From Clostridium sp. C2-6-12 (GTDB lineage Bacteria > Bacillota > Clostridia > Clostridiales > Clostridiaceae): a DNA stretch of 64,000 bases. This document shows, piece after piece, positions 26,770-35,178 of this stretch. The DNA lies in assembly GCF_009928485.1 (NCBI RefSeq), contig NZ_JAABNP010000023.1:1-64000 (forward strand). The letters run 5' to 3'. The first letter of the stretch is position 1. Every line of letters begins with the position of its first letter. The translations under genes were made by a program, and so were the position numbers. The notes below the pieces were generated by a model. It searched no databases, was not told the DNA's origin, and saw only the letters and a list, made by a program, of their open reading frames with translations.

Positions 26770-27735
26770 TTAAATATATTTTAGAGCTAAGTTATCTAAT
26801 TCAGATTTTAATTTTGAATTATTGAATTTTGCTGCAATTGGTGAAAATATCTCCAATGTTTCCTTAGACTTCTCTTTCCATCTTTCTGGTGACATGAATT
26901 CTATTGTTCTCATATTATGAAGTCGATCTGCCAGTTTTATCATTATAACACTTTCTTCAAATTCTTCTCCATTTGTTATTTCTAAATAGTTCTTATTAAA
27001 ATTAGTTACCTTATCTATGCTTGTTGAGATTTTTTCTGAAAATCTTTCTTCTAACTCCTTTAATGTTACAGGTGTCTTCTCTTCAATCACATCATGTAGT
27101 AGGCCTGATATAATTGTGTCTTCATCTGCTTCCATTTCTGCTAATATAATTGCAACATTAATAGAATGGGTAACATAATCTTCTCCTGATTTTCTCTTTT
27201 GACCTTTATGAGCAGAAAGAGCTACGTTATAAGCCTTTTCTAATCTTGTAAAATCTTCAAACAGCTTATTCCTTTGAATACTTTCTATCAAACATTTATA
27301 TAATTCCTCTGGATTTTTATTATTTTCAGTTGCTTTTAAAAACATATTAGTTTTTTCATATATTTTATCTTGACTCATATTATAATTCCCTCCATTTTCA
27401 TTAATTAATTTTTCAATGGAAAGAGCATGAATAAATGCAGGAGAAAAACCATATTTCTTTCGAAAAGCCTTTGTAAATCCGCTATGAGTTTCATATCCAT
27501 ACTCAACAGCTATATCAAGTATTCTTTTCCCAGACATAATCTCTTCTGCTGCTCTAAGAAGCTTTCTTTCTTTTACGTATTCCATTAGAGATATCCCCAT
27601 TTCCTCTTTAAATATTCTTGAAAAATGATATACAGAATATCCAATTTCTCTGGATATTATTTCTGTACTTAATTCATTTTTTAAATTTTTTTCTATATAC
27701 TCAACACATAAAAATACAGCTTCTTTATATTTCAT
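26770..27735 (-). CDS. AraC-type HTH fused to SpoT-like HD hydrolase domain
   Basis: 321-residue fusion. Residues 1-105 are a double helix-turn-helix of the AraC family (YSVYHFSRIFKEEMGISLMEY, then GYETHSGFTKAFRKKYGFSP). Residues about 155-300 are an HD domain like RelA/SpoT and Mesh1-type alarmone hydrolases, with AHKGQKRKSGEDYVTHSI, the metal pair in LLHDVIEE and KLADRLHNMRT. These carry all the metal residues of (p)ppGpp hydrolases. It may link (p)ppGpp breakdown or sensing to transcription. ATG 27735 with GGAGAG is preferred to a GTG at 27744. Confidence 0.83.
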   Translation of the reverse strand: MKYKEAVFLCVEYIEKNLKNELSTEIISREIGYSVYHFSRIFKEEMGISLMEYVKERKLLRAAEEIMSGKRILDIAVEYGYETHSGFTKAFRKKYGFSPAFIHALSIEKLINENGGNYNMSQDKIYEKTNMFLKATENNKNPEELYKCLIESIQRNKLFEDFTRLEKAYNVALSAHKGQKRKSGEDYVTHSINVAIILAEMEADEDTIISGLLHDVIEEKTPVTLKELEERFSEKISTSIDKVTNFNKNYLEITNGEEFEESVIMIKLADRLHNMRTIEFMSPERWKEKSKETLEIFSPIAAKFNNSKLKSELDNLALKYI

Positions 27736-27915
27736 TATTCTCACTCTCCATTCCCACGTGGTAATTATAGTATAAGTCTATATCTAATATATTGCTGTTC
27801 CATTATTGCTATAATTATAAAAAATAAAAGAATGATTTATTAATGCATATTCATTAGTCTTATTAATACTTATTGAATTGCTATATTTAATAACTATCAT
27901 CCTTTTATTTTCTGT

Positions 27916-29190
27916 TTATTGTAAATCCCTATAATATTTTGGATATTTATCACTTTTATTATCATTACAAATATCTATTGCCACTGATTTATTAATTGGA
28001 AGTATTCCTTCTGATTTCTTAAAAACTTCTTTATTTACCTTTTGAGCAAAACATCCGATTTTAGGCTTACCAATATGATTATTCATTTCAATCCAAAGTT
28101 TTTTTATAGATTCCTCTTTTACGTTGCCGAAACTCATAGGTACAAAATCACAAGGATATAATTCTCCTGATGCACTTATATATGAATGTTGATTTCCAGC
28201 ACCACAACCAAATTTAGCTTCGCTTTCTGTATAGGCAAATGTACTTATCTTAGGCAAATCACTTCGCTTATTTGCCTTGTGCTGTATTTTTATAAGCTTT
28301 TCTCTATCACTATCATTATAAAACACATTATTTAATTCTTTTTCCGTCAAAAGATTTCCACTTAGTATTGGTTCAAGTATTTTTACTTCATGTGCACCAT
28401 TGTCTTTAGCTAATTTAAATAACTTAAACAATTTTTCCTCATCTAAATTCTCCTTCAATATAACAGTTTGCGCCATTGTATATAATCCTGCTTTGTTTGA
28501 ATTTGTAAGGGCTTCAAGTGCATAATCGAACGCATCTTCATTATTTCTATTTTTATTATGTATATTTTTATCATAAGAATCTAAACTTATGCCTATGCCA
28601 AATAAACCACTCTCTTTTAACTCTTTTGCTTTCGCATAGCTTAAATTAAAACCGCTGGTAAATAGAATTGCAGTACTTCTACTGTCTATTGATCTTATAA
28701 TATCGAATATATCTTCACGTAATAGGGGTTCGCCACCTGTTATTCCTATAATAGGGGTTCTCATCTCTTGGAGTTCATTTATAACATTTATCCATTCTTC
28801 CTTTGATAATTCTCTTTCTGCTTGTCTATTTTTTGCACTACAATAAAGACAGTTATTAGGGCACTTATTTGTTATACATAAGTAAATAGAAATAGGTGCA
28901 ATCCTCTTTGCAAATATTTGCTTCGTAAATATATTAATGGGTTCATCTACTGATAATATATTTTGTATAAAAGACTTAGATGGGAAAGGTGGGAAAAAAG
29001 TGCTTATTATGTACTTATCCTGATGTTTCACTATCTTTTCTCCATTTAAAATGCTTCTCATCATTTTTATGTATTTCAATAAATTAAACTTCTTATCCTC
29101 CTTTAAAATATTAAAAACCTCTACTAAACATTTTAAAACATTTTTATCAACAGCCATTTGAGATATGATTTTAAAATTATTAAAACTCAT
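27916..29190 (-). CDS. Radical SAM/SPASM enzyme
   Basis: 424 residues. A helical N-terminal 95 residues precede the radical SAM core with the [4Fe-4S] triad Cys110, Cys114 and Cys117 (CPNNCLYC), GITGGEPLLREDI and DSYDKNIHNKNRNN. The C-terminal SPASM-type region has FGCGAGNQHSYISASGELYP, CDFVPMSFGNV and GCFAQ, for auxiliary Fe-S clusters. Such enzymes usually modify peptides or small metabolites. It is the third gene of a run with two methyltransferases. I found no RiPP precursor ORF nearby. Confidence 0.85.
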   Translation of the reverse strand: MSFNNFKIISQMAVDKNVLKCLVEVFNILKEDKKFNLLKYIKMMRSILNGEKIVKHQDKYIISTFFPPFPSKSFIQNILSVDEPINIFTKQIFAKRIAPISIYLCITNKCPNNCLYCSAKNRQAERELSKEEWINVINELQEMRTPIIGITGGEPLLREDIFDIIRSIDSRSTAILFTSGFNLSYAKAKELKESGLFGIGISLDSYDKNIHNKNRNNEDAFDYALEALTNSNKAGLYTMAQTVILKENLDEEKLFKLFKLAKDNGAHEVKILEPILSGNLLTEKELNNVFYNDSDREKLIKIQHKANKRSDLPKISTFAYTESEAKFGCGAGNQHSYISASGELYPCDFVPMSFGNVKEESIKKLWIEMNNHIGKPKIGCFAQKVNKEVFKKSEGILPINKSVAIDICNDNKSDKYPKYYRDLQ

Positions 29191-29192
29191 TT

Positions 29193-30056
29193 TTATTCCT
29201 TTCTAAAAACACCATATGCAAATTTATGATTTATTTCATAAACTCCATTTTTATATTTCTCTTTTTTTATTTTTTCAACTATAAAAGGTTTAACTTCATT
29301 GTAATCTTTAAAGATTTTTCTAGTTCCAGCTGCTGCACCAGTTATATTTAACCATTCCAGAAGTTCTTCTGGTTTTTTAAAAGAGAAAAAAACTTCCCCT
29401 TCACCTGTTTCCAAAGCTTTAAATCCATATTGATTACACCACTTAACTAAGCCTTCTTTGCCTTTAGGCAAATTTAATTTTATATCCATAGGCTTAATTA
29501 CTTCATTCTGCTTTTCACTCATAACATCTAAAAAAATCTTTTCTATTTTATCTAAAGTTCCATCCACATTTGTTATTATTGCTAATATACCCTGTTTCTT
29601 TAAAACACCATTAAAAAGCTTTAATAACTCATTATGATTAAAATAAGAAAGTGCCCATCCAAAAAATATAATATCAAATTCTTCATTAGAATTTTTTAAA
29701 AATTCTATACCATCACTTTTAATAATTGTTACTCTATTATCATCAATAGCTTTAAACTTCTCAAGCATTTTACTTGATTGGTCTACAGCAGTAATTTTAT
29801 ATTTTTCAAATTTATTTAATAACGCTTTTGTTATGTACCCTGTTCCACATGCAAAATCTAATATTTTCAATTCTTTATCCGTATCTATGTACTTTGAATT
29901 AATAATATTATCTGAATATCTTCCCATTTCGTTAAGCCAATAGCCATAGGTATCTGAAATTTTGTCATATTCAACTCTATAATCGTCTTGGTTTACTACT
30001 TCCTTTTTTAACAGCTTGTATCCAATCTTAGAGTAAAACAATATTTTATTTATCAT
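29193..30056 (-). CDS. Class I SAM-dependent methyltransferase
   Basis: 287 residues. The SAM-binding fold starts at about residue 65 with KILDFACGTGYITKALL, then TAVDQSSKMLEKF, IKSDGIEFL and IIFFGWALSYF. This is a Methyltransf_11/25-type small-molecule enzyme with an extra 60-residue N-terminal segment. The start overlaps the end of the preceding methyltransferase gene by 11 bases, and the radical SAM gene starts two bases after its stop, so the three are translationally coupled. Substrate unknown. Confidence 0.82.
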   Translation of the reverse strand: MINKILFYSKIGYKLLKKEVVNQDDYRVEYDKISDTYGYWLNEMGRYSDNIINSKYIDTDKELKILDFACGTGYITKALLNKFEKYKITAVDQSSKMLEKFKAIDDNRVTIIKSDGIEFLKNSNEEFDIIFFGWALSYFNHNELLKLFNGVLKKQGILAIITNVDGTLDKIEKIFLDVMSEKQNEVIKPMDIKLNLPKGKEGLVKWCNQYGFKALETGEGEVFFSFKKPEELLEWLNITGAAAGTRKIFKDYNEVKPFIVEKIKKEKYKNGVYEINHKFAYGVFRKE

Positions 30057-30627
30057 ATTTTTCTCCTACAAATATAAAATAATAACCATTATCAGAAACC
30101 TTACTTATATAAAAGTACTTTTCTAATAAAATTCTAACTTCATCTTTAGTCCTAAAAAACAATCTTCCAAAAAGAATAAATTCAAATGCTCTTAGTAGTC
30201 TAGTTCTTATATGTTTTCTATTGAAATCCAATAGAACTAACCGCCCCCCCTCCTTTAATATCCTTCTTATTTCAATAATAAGCTCTTTTTGTTCCTTAAT
30301 ATGATGAAAAACATCACTTAATATTACTATATCAATAGAATTACTCTCAAAGGGAGTTTTGAGGGCATCACCATTTACACATATTAAATTTTTTGCCTGA
30401 TTTACCTTTGAAAGCATTTTATCACTTTCATCAAGCACATATACCGTCTTACAGCTATCACAAATATATTTTGCCAGCTTTCCTGTGCCTCCTCCTATAT
30501 CTGCAATTACTTCATTTTTATTTATATTTGCAGCATCTTTCACTTCCTGAAGCTTGTACAAATTAAACTTGTTCATAAATCTATCATAATAGTTATAAAC
30601 CTTGTCAAAATCTTTTATATCCTTCAT
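30046..30627 (-). CDS. UbiE-like SAM-dependent methyltransferase
   Basis: 193 residues, with EVIADIGGGTGKLAKYICD (SAM loop), VYVLDESDKML, VNGDALKTPFESNSIDIVIL and HHIKEQKELIIEIRRILKEGG, an ordinary Methyltransf_11 layout close to UbiE/MenG. It is first in the methyltransferase-methyltransferase-radical SAM run. ATG 30627 is preferred, although a TTG at 30645 directly after AGAAGG would add six residues. No quinone genes are nearby, so a menaquinone role is not supported. Confidence 0.8.
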   Translation of the reverse strand: MKDIKDFDKVYNYYDRFMNKFNLYKLQEVKDAANINKNEVIADIGGGTGKLAKYICDSCKTVYVLDESDKMLSKVNQAKNLICVNGDALKTPFESNSIDIVILSDVFHHIKEQKELIIEIRRILKEGGRLVLLDFNRKHIRTRLLRAFEFILFGRLFFRTKDEVRILLEKYFYISKVSDNGYYFIFVGEKYDK

Positions 30628-30645
30628 TAAATATTGTTCCCTCAA

Positions 30646-30969
30646 CCTTCTTTATTACTTATTATATTTATTACATAAGTCCTAACAATATCATTTATCT
30701 TTGCTTATTTGCTTAATTGTTCTCATCCTTATTGAATATATGTTACAAATTTAATTATTGAGTGAAATTAATCTACTGCTTAGCATTTTGTTACAGATTT
30801 TTTTATAACATATAAAAGTAAATTGTGCTTATAGTCTATTTCATGCTATAAAGACTATTTTAAAACATACTTACATATAATTCTATAGTTTCAAAATTTT
30901 ATTTACAAATATCACTCTAACTAATAATCAAATTGAGGATTTCTTAAATGTTATTTACTAAAAAATCGC
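30646..30969. other. Gap upstream of the radical SAM cluster
   Basis: About 320 AT-rich bases. I searched the minus strand for a short Cys- or Gly-rich precursor peptide ORF with a ribosome site and found only an 11-codon frame. It probably holds the cluster promoter. Confidence 0.35.
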
Positions 30970-31007
30970 AAAAAAATAGCAGCTTCAACTAAAATGATAG
31001 CTACTAT
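30970..31007 (-). terminator. Intrinsic terminator of the hyp operon
   Basis: On the minus strand ATAGTAGCT (rc of 30999-31007) pairs with AGCTGCTAT (rc of 30976-30984), one mismatch, and is followed by TTTTTTT. It ends hypA. Confidence 0.85.
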
Positions 31008-31028
31008 ATTATAATAGTAAAAATTTTT

Positions 31029-31373
31029 TCATTCGCAAGCAATAATTTCCTTAATCATAAATTCTTTGCCGCATAATATTTCTCGGTCTTTACTTCCGCA
31101 AGCTGGACATTGGCTCTTATTTTCAATAAGATTAAATACCTTATTACAGTCTTTGCAAATAGCATTGCCTGGTAATATCTCAATCTCTAATTTTGTTTCT
31201 TCTAATAACGTGCCATCCACTGCAGCTGGATAGCACGCCTCAATGTATCTTGGGATCATAGATGAAAGTTCACCAATTTGGAGAACTAAGGTATCAATCT
31301 TTGTTAATTTATTTTTTCTCGCAAAGTTTTCAACTGTTTTTACTACTTCAATCACAACACCTAACTCATGCAA
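31029..31373 (-). CDS. hypA: Hydrogenase nickel-insertion chaperone HypA
   Basis: Nickel metallochaperone of 114 residues that delivers Ni to [NiFe]-hydrogenase (or other Ni enzymes) with HypB. The zinc site is CKDC and CPAC in the C-terminal half. The frame is open to a GTG at 31382 (MSFLHE), but a TTG at 31373 begins Met-His-Glu, the invariant HypA N-terminus whose His2 binds nickel. AGAGAGGTGA lies at good distance before it, so TTG is the better start. Third gene of hypB-oxidoreductase-hypA. Confidence 0.9.
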   Translation of the reverse strand: MHELGVVIEVVKTVENFARKNKLTKIDTLVLQIGELSSMIPRYIEACYPAAVDGTLLEETKLEIEILPGNAICKDCNKVFNLIENKSQCPACGSKDREILCGKEFMIKEIIACE

Positions 31374-31457
31374 AAAACTCACCTCTCTTGTGAATACTTT
31401 AAGATGAGGAAAATATTCATTTCCTCATCTTATATTTTCTATAACTCCGAATTCTTC

Positions 31458-34157
31458 TTAATTACTTTTATCGTTAGATAGAACTGATTGTAAAAATCTA
31501 ACTGGTTTTTTTACAGCAATTTTCACCTTACGCTTTAATGCATGTTTCATTATTTCAGGCTTTAAGTCTCGAAGCTCTACACCTACACTGTCATATCTTC
31601 TTACAAGTTTAATTGCATCATATTTGCATTTTGTAGTACAAACACCACAGCCTACACATAAATATTGATCCACAACCGTAGCTCCGCATCCAAGGCAACG
31701 TTCTGTTTCCTTCTTCATTTGCTCTTCTGTAAATACTCCACGTAAATCTTTAAATGCTTCCTTAGTTTTATTTGCCTCCATGTGATTTGCTTTTTGTCTT
31801 GGAAGACGGTCATAACCTTCTAATTCAAGATTTTCTTTATCAAAGGCACGATATTCTCTTTTAATACGTCCAATAGTTAAGCTTTGTCCTGGATGTACAT
31901 AACGATGTATAGAAATTGCACCTTCTTTACCTAACGCAATGGCATCAATAGCAAATCTTGGACCTGTTAATGAATCTCCTCCTGCAAATATGTCTGGTTC
32001 ACCTGTTTGTAGTGTTAGCTTATCAGCTTTTATTGTATTATTAGGATTTAACTCCATTTGGGAATCCTTTAATAAGTCTCCCCATTCCATTCCTTGTCCA
32101 GCTGAAATTATAACATTATCAGCCTTTACTATTTTAGTTTCATTTTCATCGAACTTAGGATTAAATCTTCTATTTTCATCGAATACTGAAATACATTTTT
32201 CAAATTCCACTCCAACAACATGTCCATTATCTACAACAATTCTCTTAGGTCCCCAAGAATTATTAATACTAATATCTTCTTCTAAAGCCTCTTCAATTTC
32301 TTCTTCAAGAGCTGGCATTTGTTCTCTGCTTTCTAAACAATACATATTAACTTTTTCAGCACCTACACGAGTAGCAGTTCTAGCAACATCAATAGCAACA
32401 TTTCCACCACCAATTACAATAGTTTTTCCCTCTAGTTTTAAATCTTCACCTAGATTTACCCTGCGTAAAAATTCTACCCCAGCTATTACTCCTTCAGCAT
32501 CTTCACCTTCAATGCCAAGCTTTCTTCCTCCCTGAGCACCTATTGCAACATAAAAGGCTTCAAACCCTTGATTTCTTAAATCCTTAAGACTTACATCTTT
32601 ACCTACTTCAACACCAGTTTTAAACTCTACCCCTAATTCCTTTAAAATATCTATTTCTGCATTAACTACTTCTTTTTCAAGTCTAAAGGCTGGTATTCCA
32701 AGTGTAAGCATACCTCCAAGAACCTTTTGTTTTTCAAATACGGTTACCTTATATCCATCAATAGCTAAGTAAAAAGCACATGCTAATCCAGAAGGTCCAG
32801 CACCAACAATGGCAATTTTATTCCCATATTCATGCTTTAGTTCAGGTATATATCTAGTATCTTTACTTAAATCCTGCTCTGCAATGAACTTTTTAATATC
32901 ATCTATTGCTATTGGATCATCAACATCTCCTCTGGTACAAGCAGATTCACACTTTCTTGGACAAATACGTCCGCATACTGCTGGAAATGGATTCTCATGC
33001 TTAATAAGTTCAAGTGCTTCTGTATATCTTCCTTGAGATGCTAATTTTATATATCCTTGAATACCAATATGAGCTGGGCATTCTGCTTTACAAGGGCTTG
33101 TTCCTGTATCTACAACAACTTCTCTATTAGTACGATAGTCTGGATTCCATTTATCTGGTCCCCATTCTGTATCTCTTGGAAGTTCACGTTTTTTCTCTTT
33201 TATTGGTGTTTTTGTGCAGATCTTTTGTCCTAATTTTAACGCATTAACATGGCAGTTTTCAACACATTCACCACACGCAACACATTTATCTTTATCTACA
33301 ACAGAAACATAGTTTGAACGTACCATATCAGTATTTAAGAACATCTCAGCAGTTCTAAGCGATAAACATGAACATCCACAACAATTACAAATAGCATGAG
33401 TTTTTCCTGGTCCATCTGTATTTGGTATTTGGTGAACTAATCCATTTGCTTCAGCTTTTTTTATAATTTCAAAAGCTTCTTCACGATTAATCTCTCTACC
33501 TCTGCCTGTACGAATATAATATTCAGCAGCATGTCCCATTTGAATGCATATATCTTCCTTCAAATGACCACAACCTTCTCCCATGGCTTCTCTTGCTGTA
33601 CGACAAGAACAATCTGATACAGAGAACTTTTCATTTTCATTAAGATATTTTGAAACTTCTTCATAAGATGCTCTTCTTGTTTCCCCTTCAATTGCATGTT
33701 CAATAGGTATAACACGCATTAGTCCTTTACCAACTGGGAAGTTACCAACTGTCTTAGGTCCTCTTACTCTTCCATATGCTTCAAAAGCTTCAGCAATCTG
33801 CGGATACTTCTTTACATTTTCCTTATTATTAACCATCATTTCCATAACACCTGGAATCCATGTTTCAAGCCAGTATTTATCAACACCATCAATTTTATTT
33901 ACAAAACAAACACCAGCAACAGCTAAATCCCAAAGTAATTTAGATGTCTCTTCAACAGATTTTCCACATAAAGGTGCAACATCTTCTGCACTCTTAGGAT
34001 TACGTAGTTCTAAGCAAAGTCCTACCTCTGCCATCCCCTCTGAAACTACAGGTTCTAAAATTTTATATTCTGGATCTTCTGCTTTAATCCCTGATTTCGA
34101 ACCACGTTTTGATCTATTAATATGATTGGCAAGATCTAATACCCTTTCCTTTACCAT
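31458..34157 (-). CDS. Multi-domain Fe-S/FAD oxidoreductase of the glutamate-synthase small-subunit type
   Basis: 899 residues. A distinct N-terminal region (about 1-275) has CSCRTAREAMGEGCGH and CNCCGCSCLSL cysteine groups. Then comes a ferredoxin motif (CVACGECVENCHVN, about 292-305), a GltD-like Fe-S adaptor (CKAECPAHIGIQGY, CGRICPRKCESAC), two Rossmann folds for FAD and NAD(P) (VGAGPSGLACAFYL, VIGGGNVAIDVARTA) and a C-terminal ferredoxin (CLGCG, CVGCGVCTTKCKYDA). It probably moves electrons between NAD(P)H and ferredoxin or a hydrogenase-like partner. ATG 34157 with GGAGG is preferred to ATG 34172. It lies between hypB and hypA. Confidence 0.83.
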   Translation of the reverse strand: MVKERVLDLANHINRSKRGSKSGIKAEDPEYKILEPVVSEGMAEVGLCLELRNPKSAEDVAPLCGKSVEETSKLLWDLAVAGVCFVNKIDGVDKYWLETWIPGVMEMMVNNKENVKKYPQIAEAFEAYGRVRGPKTVGNFPVGKGLMRVIPIEHAIEGETRRASYEEVSKYLNENEKFSVSDCSCRTAREAMGEGCGHLKEDICIQMGHAAEYYIRTGRGREINREEAFEIIKKAEANGLVHQIPNTDGPGKTHAICNCCGCSCLSLRTAEMFLNTDMVRSNYVSVVDKDKCVACGECVENCHVNALKLGQKICTKTPIKEKKRELPRDTEWGPDKWNPDYRTNREVVVDTGTSPCKAECPAHIGIQGYIKLASQGRYTEALELIKHENPFPAVCGRICPRKCESACTRGDVDDPIAIDDIKKFIAEQDLSKDTRYIPELKHEYGNKIAIVGAGPSGLACAFYLAIDGYKVTVFEKQKVLGGMLTLGIPAFRLEKEVVNAEIDILKELGVEFKTGVEVGKDVSLKDLRNQGFEAFYVAIGAQGGRKLGIEGEDAEGVIAGVEFLRRVNLGEDLKLEGKTIVIGGGNVAIDVARTATRVGAEKVNMYCLESREQMPALEEEIEEALEEDISINNSWGPKRIVVDNGHVVGVEFEKCISVFDENRRFNPKFDENETKIVKADNVIISAGQGMEWGDLLKDSQMELNPNNTIKADKLTLQTGEPDIFAGGDSLTGPRFAIDAIALGKEGAISIHRYVHPGQSLTIGRIKREYRAFDKENLELEGYDRLPRQKANHMEANKTKEAFKDLRGVFTEEQMKKETERCLGCGATVVDQYLCVGCGVCTTKCKYDAIKLVRRYDSVGVELRDLKPEIMKHALKRKVKIAVKKPVRFLQSVLSNDKSN

Positions 34158-34216
34158 CTTATATTCCTCCATTTTTATAGCATATTTTCTTTATATTAAA
34201 ACTTGAGTAATTTACA

Positions 34217-34885
34217 TTATTCATTCCAATTTTTCACTTCAGAACGTACCCAGTCTGCCCATTCTTGAATTCCCTCACCTGTCTTAGCACAGATTGGAAT
34301 AACCTTAATATTAGGATTTAATTTCCTAACACGCTCTTTAACAGCTTCAATATCAAAATCAAAAATAGACATAGCATCTATTTTATTAATTAATAAAACA
34401 TCAACAATTGAGAACATTAAAGGATACTTTAGAGGTTTATCATCCCCTTCTGGCACACTTAAAATTGCTGCATTTTTTGATGCTCCAGTATCAAATTCTG
34501 CTGGACATACTAAATTTCCAACATTCTCTAAAATCGCAAAATCAATTCCTTCTGTTCCAAGTCCTAATAGACCTTGTTTAGTCATATCTGCATCTAAATG
34601 ACACATTCCACCTGTATGTAATTGGATTACCTTTACTCCTGTCTTTGAAACAGTATTAGCATCTACATCTGAATCAATATCCGCTTCTAGAATCCCTATA
34701 TTCATTTCATTTTTCAAAGCTTCAATTGTTCTTAAAACCGTAGTTGTCTTACCTGATCCTGGTGATGACATTAAATTTAATAAAAAAGTCTTCTCCTTTT
34801 TTAATTCTTCCCTAAGCAAATCTGCCTGTCTGTCATTGTCTTCAAAAACACTTTGCTTAATTTCAATAACTTTGTATTCATCCAT
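34217..34885 (-). CDS. hypB: Hydrogenase maturation GTPase HypB
   Basis: 222-residue SIMIBI-class GTPase for nickel insertion. It shows Walker A SSPGSGKTTT, EADIDSDVDA, the metal-site segment HTGGMCHLDADM, ENVGNLVCPAEFD and the guanine motif NKID. The His-rich or CxxCGC N-terminal extension of some HypB proteins is absent. ATG 34885 has GGAGGAG upstream; a longer frame to 34906 overlaps that site. First gene of the hyp run. No hydrogenase structural genes or hypC-F are in the window. Confidence 0.94.
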   Translation of the reverse strand: MDEYKVIEIKQSVFEDNDRQADLLREELKKEKTFLLNLMSSPGSGKTTTVLRTIEALKNEMNIGILEADIDSDVDANTVSKTGVKVIQLHTGGMCHLDADMTKQGLLGLGTEGIDFAILENVGNLVCPAEFDTGASKNAAILSVPEGDDKPLKYPLMFSIVDVLLINKIDAMSIFDFDIEAVKERVRKLNPNIKVIPICAKTGEGIQEWADWVRSEVKNWNE

Positions 34886-35120
34886 ATTATTTCTCCTCCA
34901 TAACAATTTAAATTCCCTTTAAGTATACGACTTGTACAATTAACTCCATCTTGATAACGATATCAAAAGGCATCAAACGCACAATTACATTTTATACTCT
35001 GTTTAAAGGGTATACTAATGCACATTTTAATATTATTCATATGAAAATTATAGAAATTAGTGTTAAAAATAACAATATACAAAAATGCAATTGTGTCTAA
35101 TAAGTCTTCTTCTAAATCAA

Positions 35121-35159
35121 AAAAATAGCAACCAATGCTTACTTTTTGATTGCTATTTT
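35121..35159 (-). terminator. Terminator of the Bce-type operon
   Basis: Arms AAAAATAGCAA (35121-35131) and TTGCTATTTT (35150-35159), followed on the minus strand by TTTTTGATTT. It separates the permease gene from the hyp operon promoter region. Confidence 0.85.
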
Positions 35160-35178
35160 CATATACCCTTTAATTTTC

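Noticed and set aside
30046..30627. Menaquinone methyltransferase MenG/UbiE
   Set aside because: No quinone biosynthesis genes nearby and the motif set is common to many small-molecule methyltransferases.
31939..33036. Long plus-strand reading frames opposite the Fe-S oxidoreductase gene
   Set aside because: They are shadows of a well-supported gene on the other strand, lack ribosome sites and encode low-complexity Ser/Pro-rich sequence.
34907..35120. NikR operator upstream of hypB
   Set aside because: AGTATAC-type half sites occur but the GTATGA-N16-TCATAC spacing is not met.
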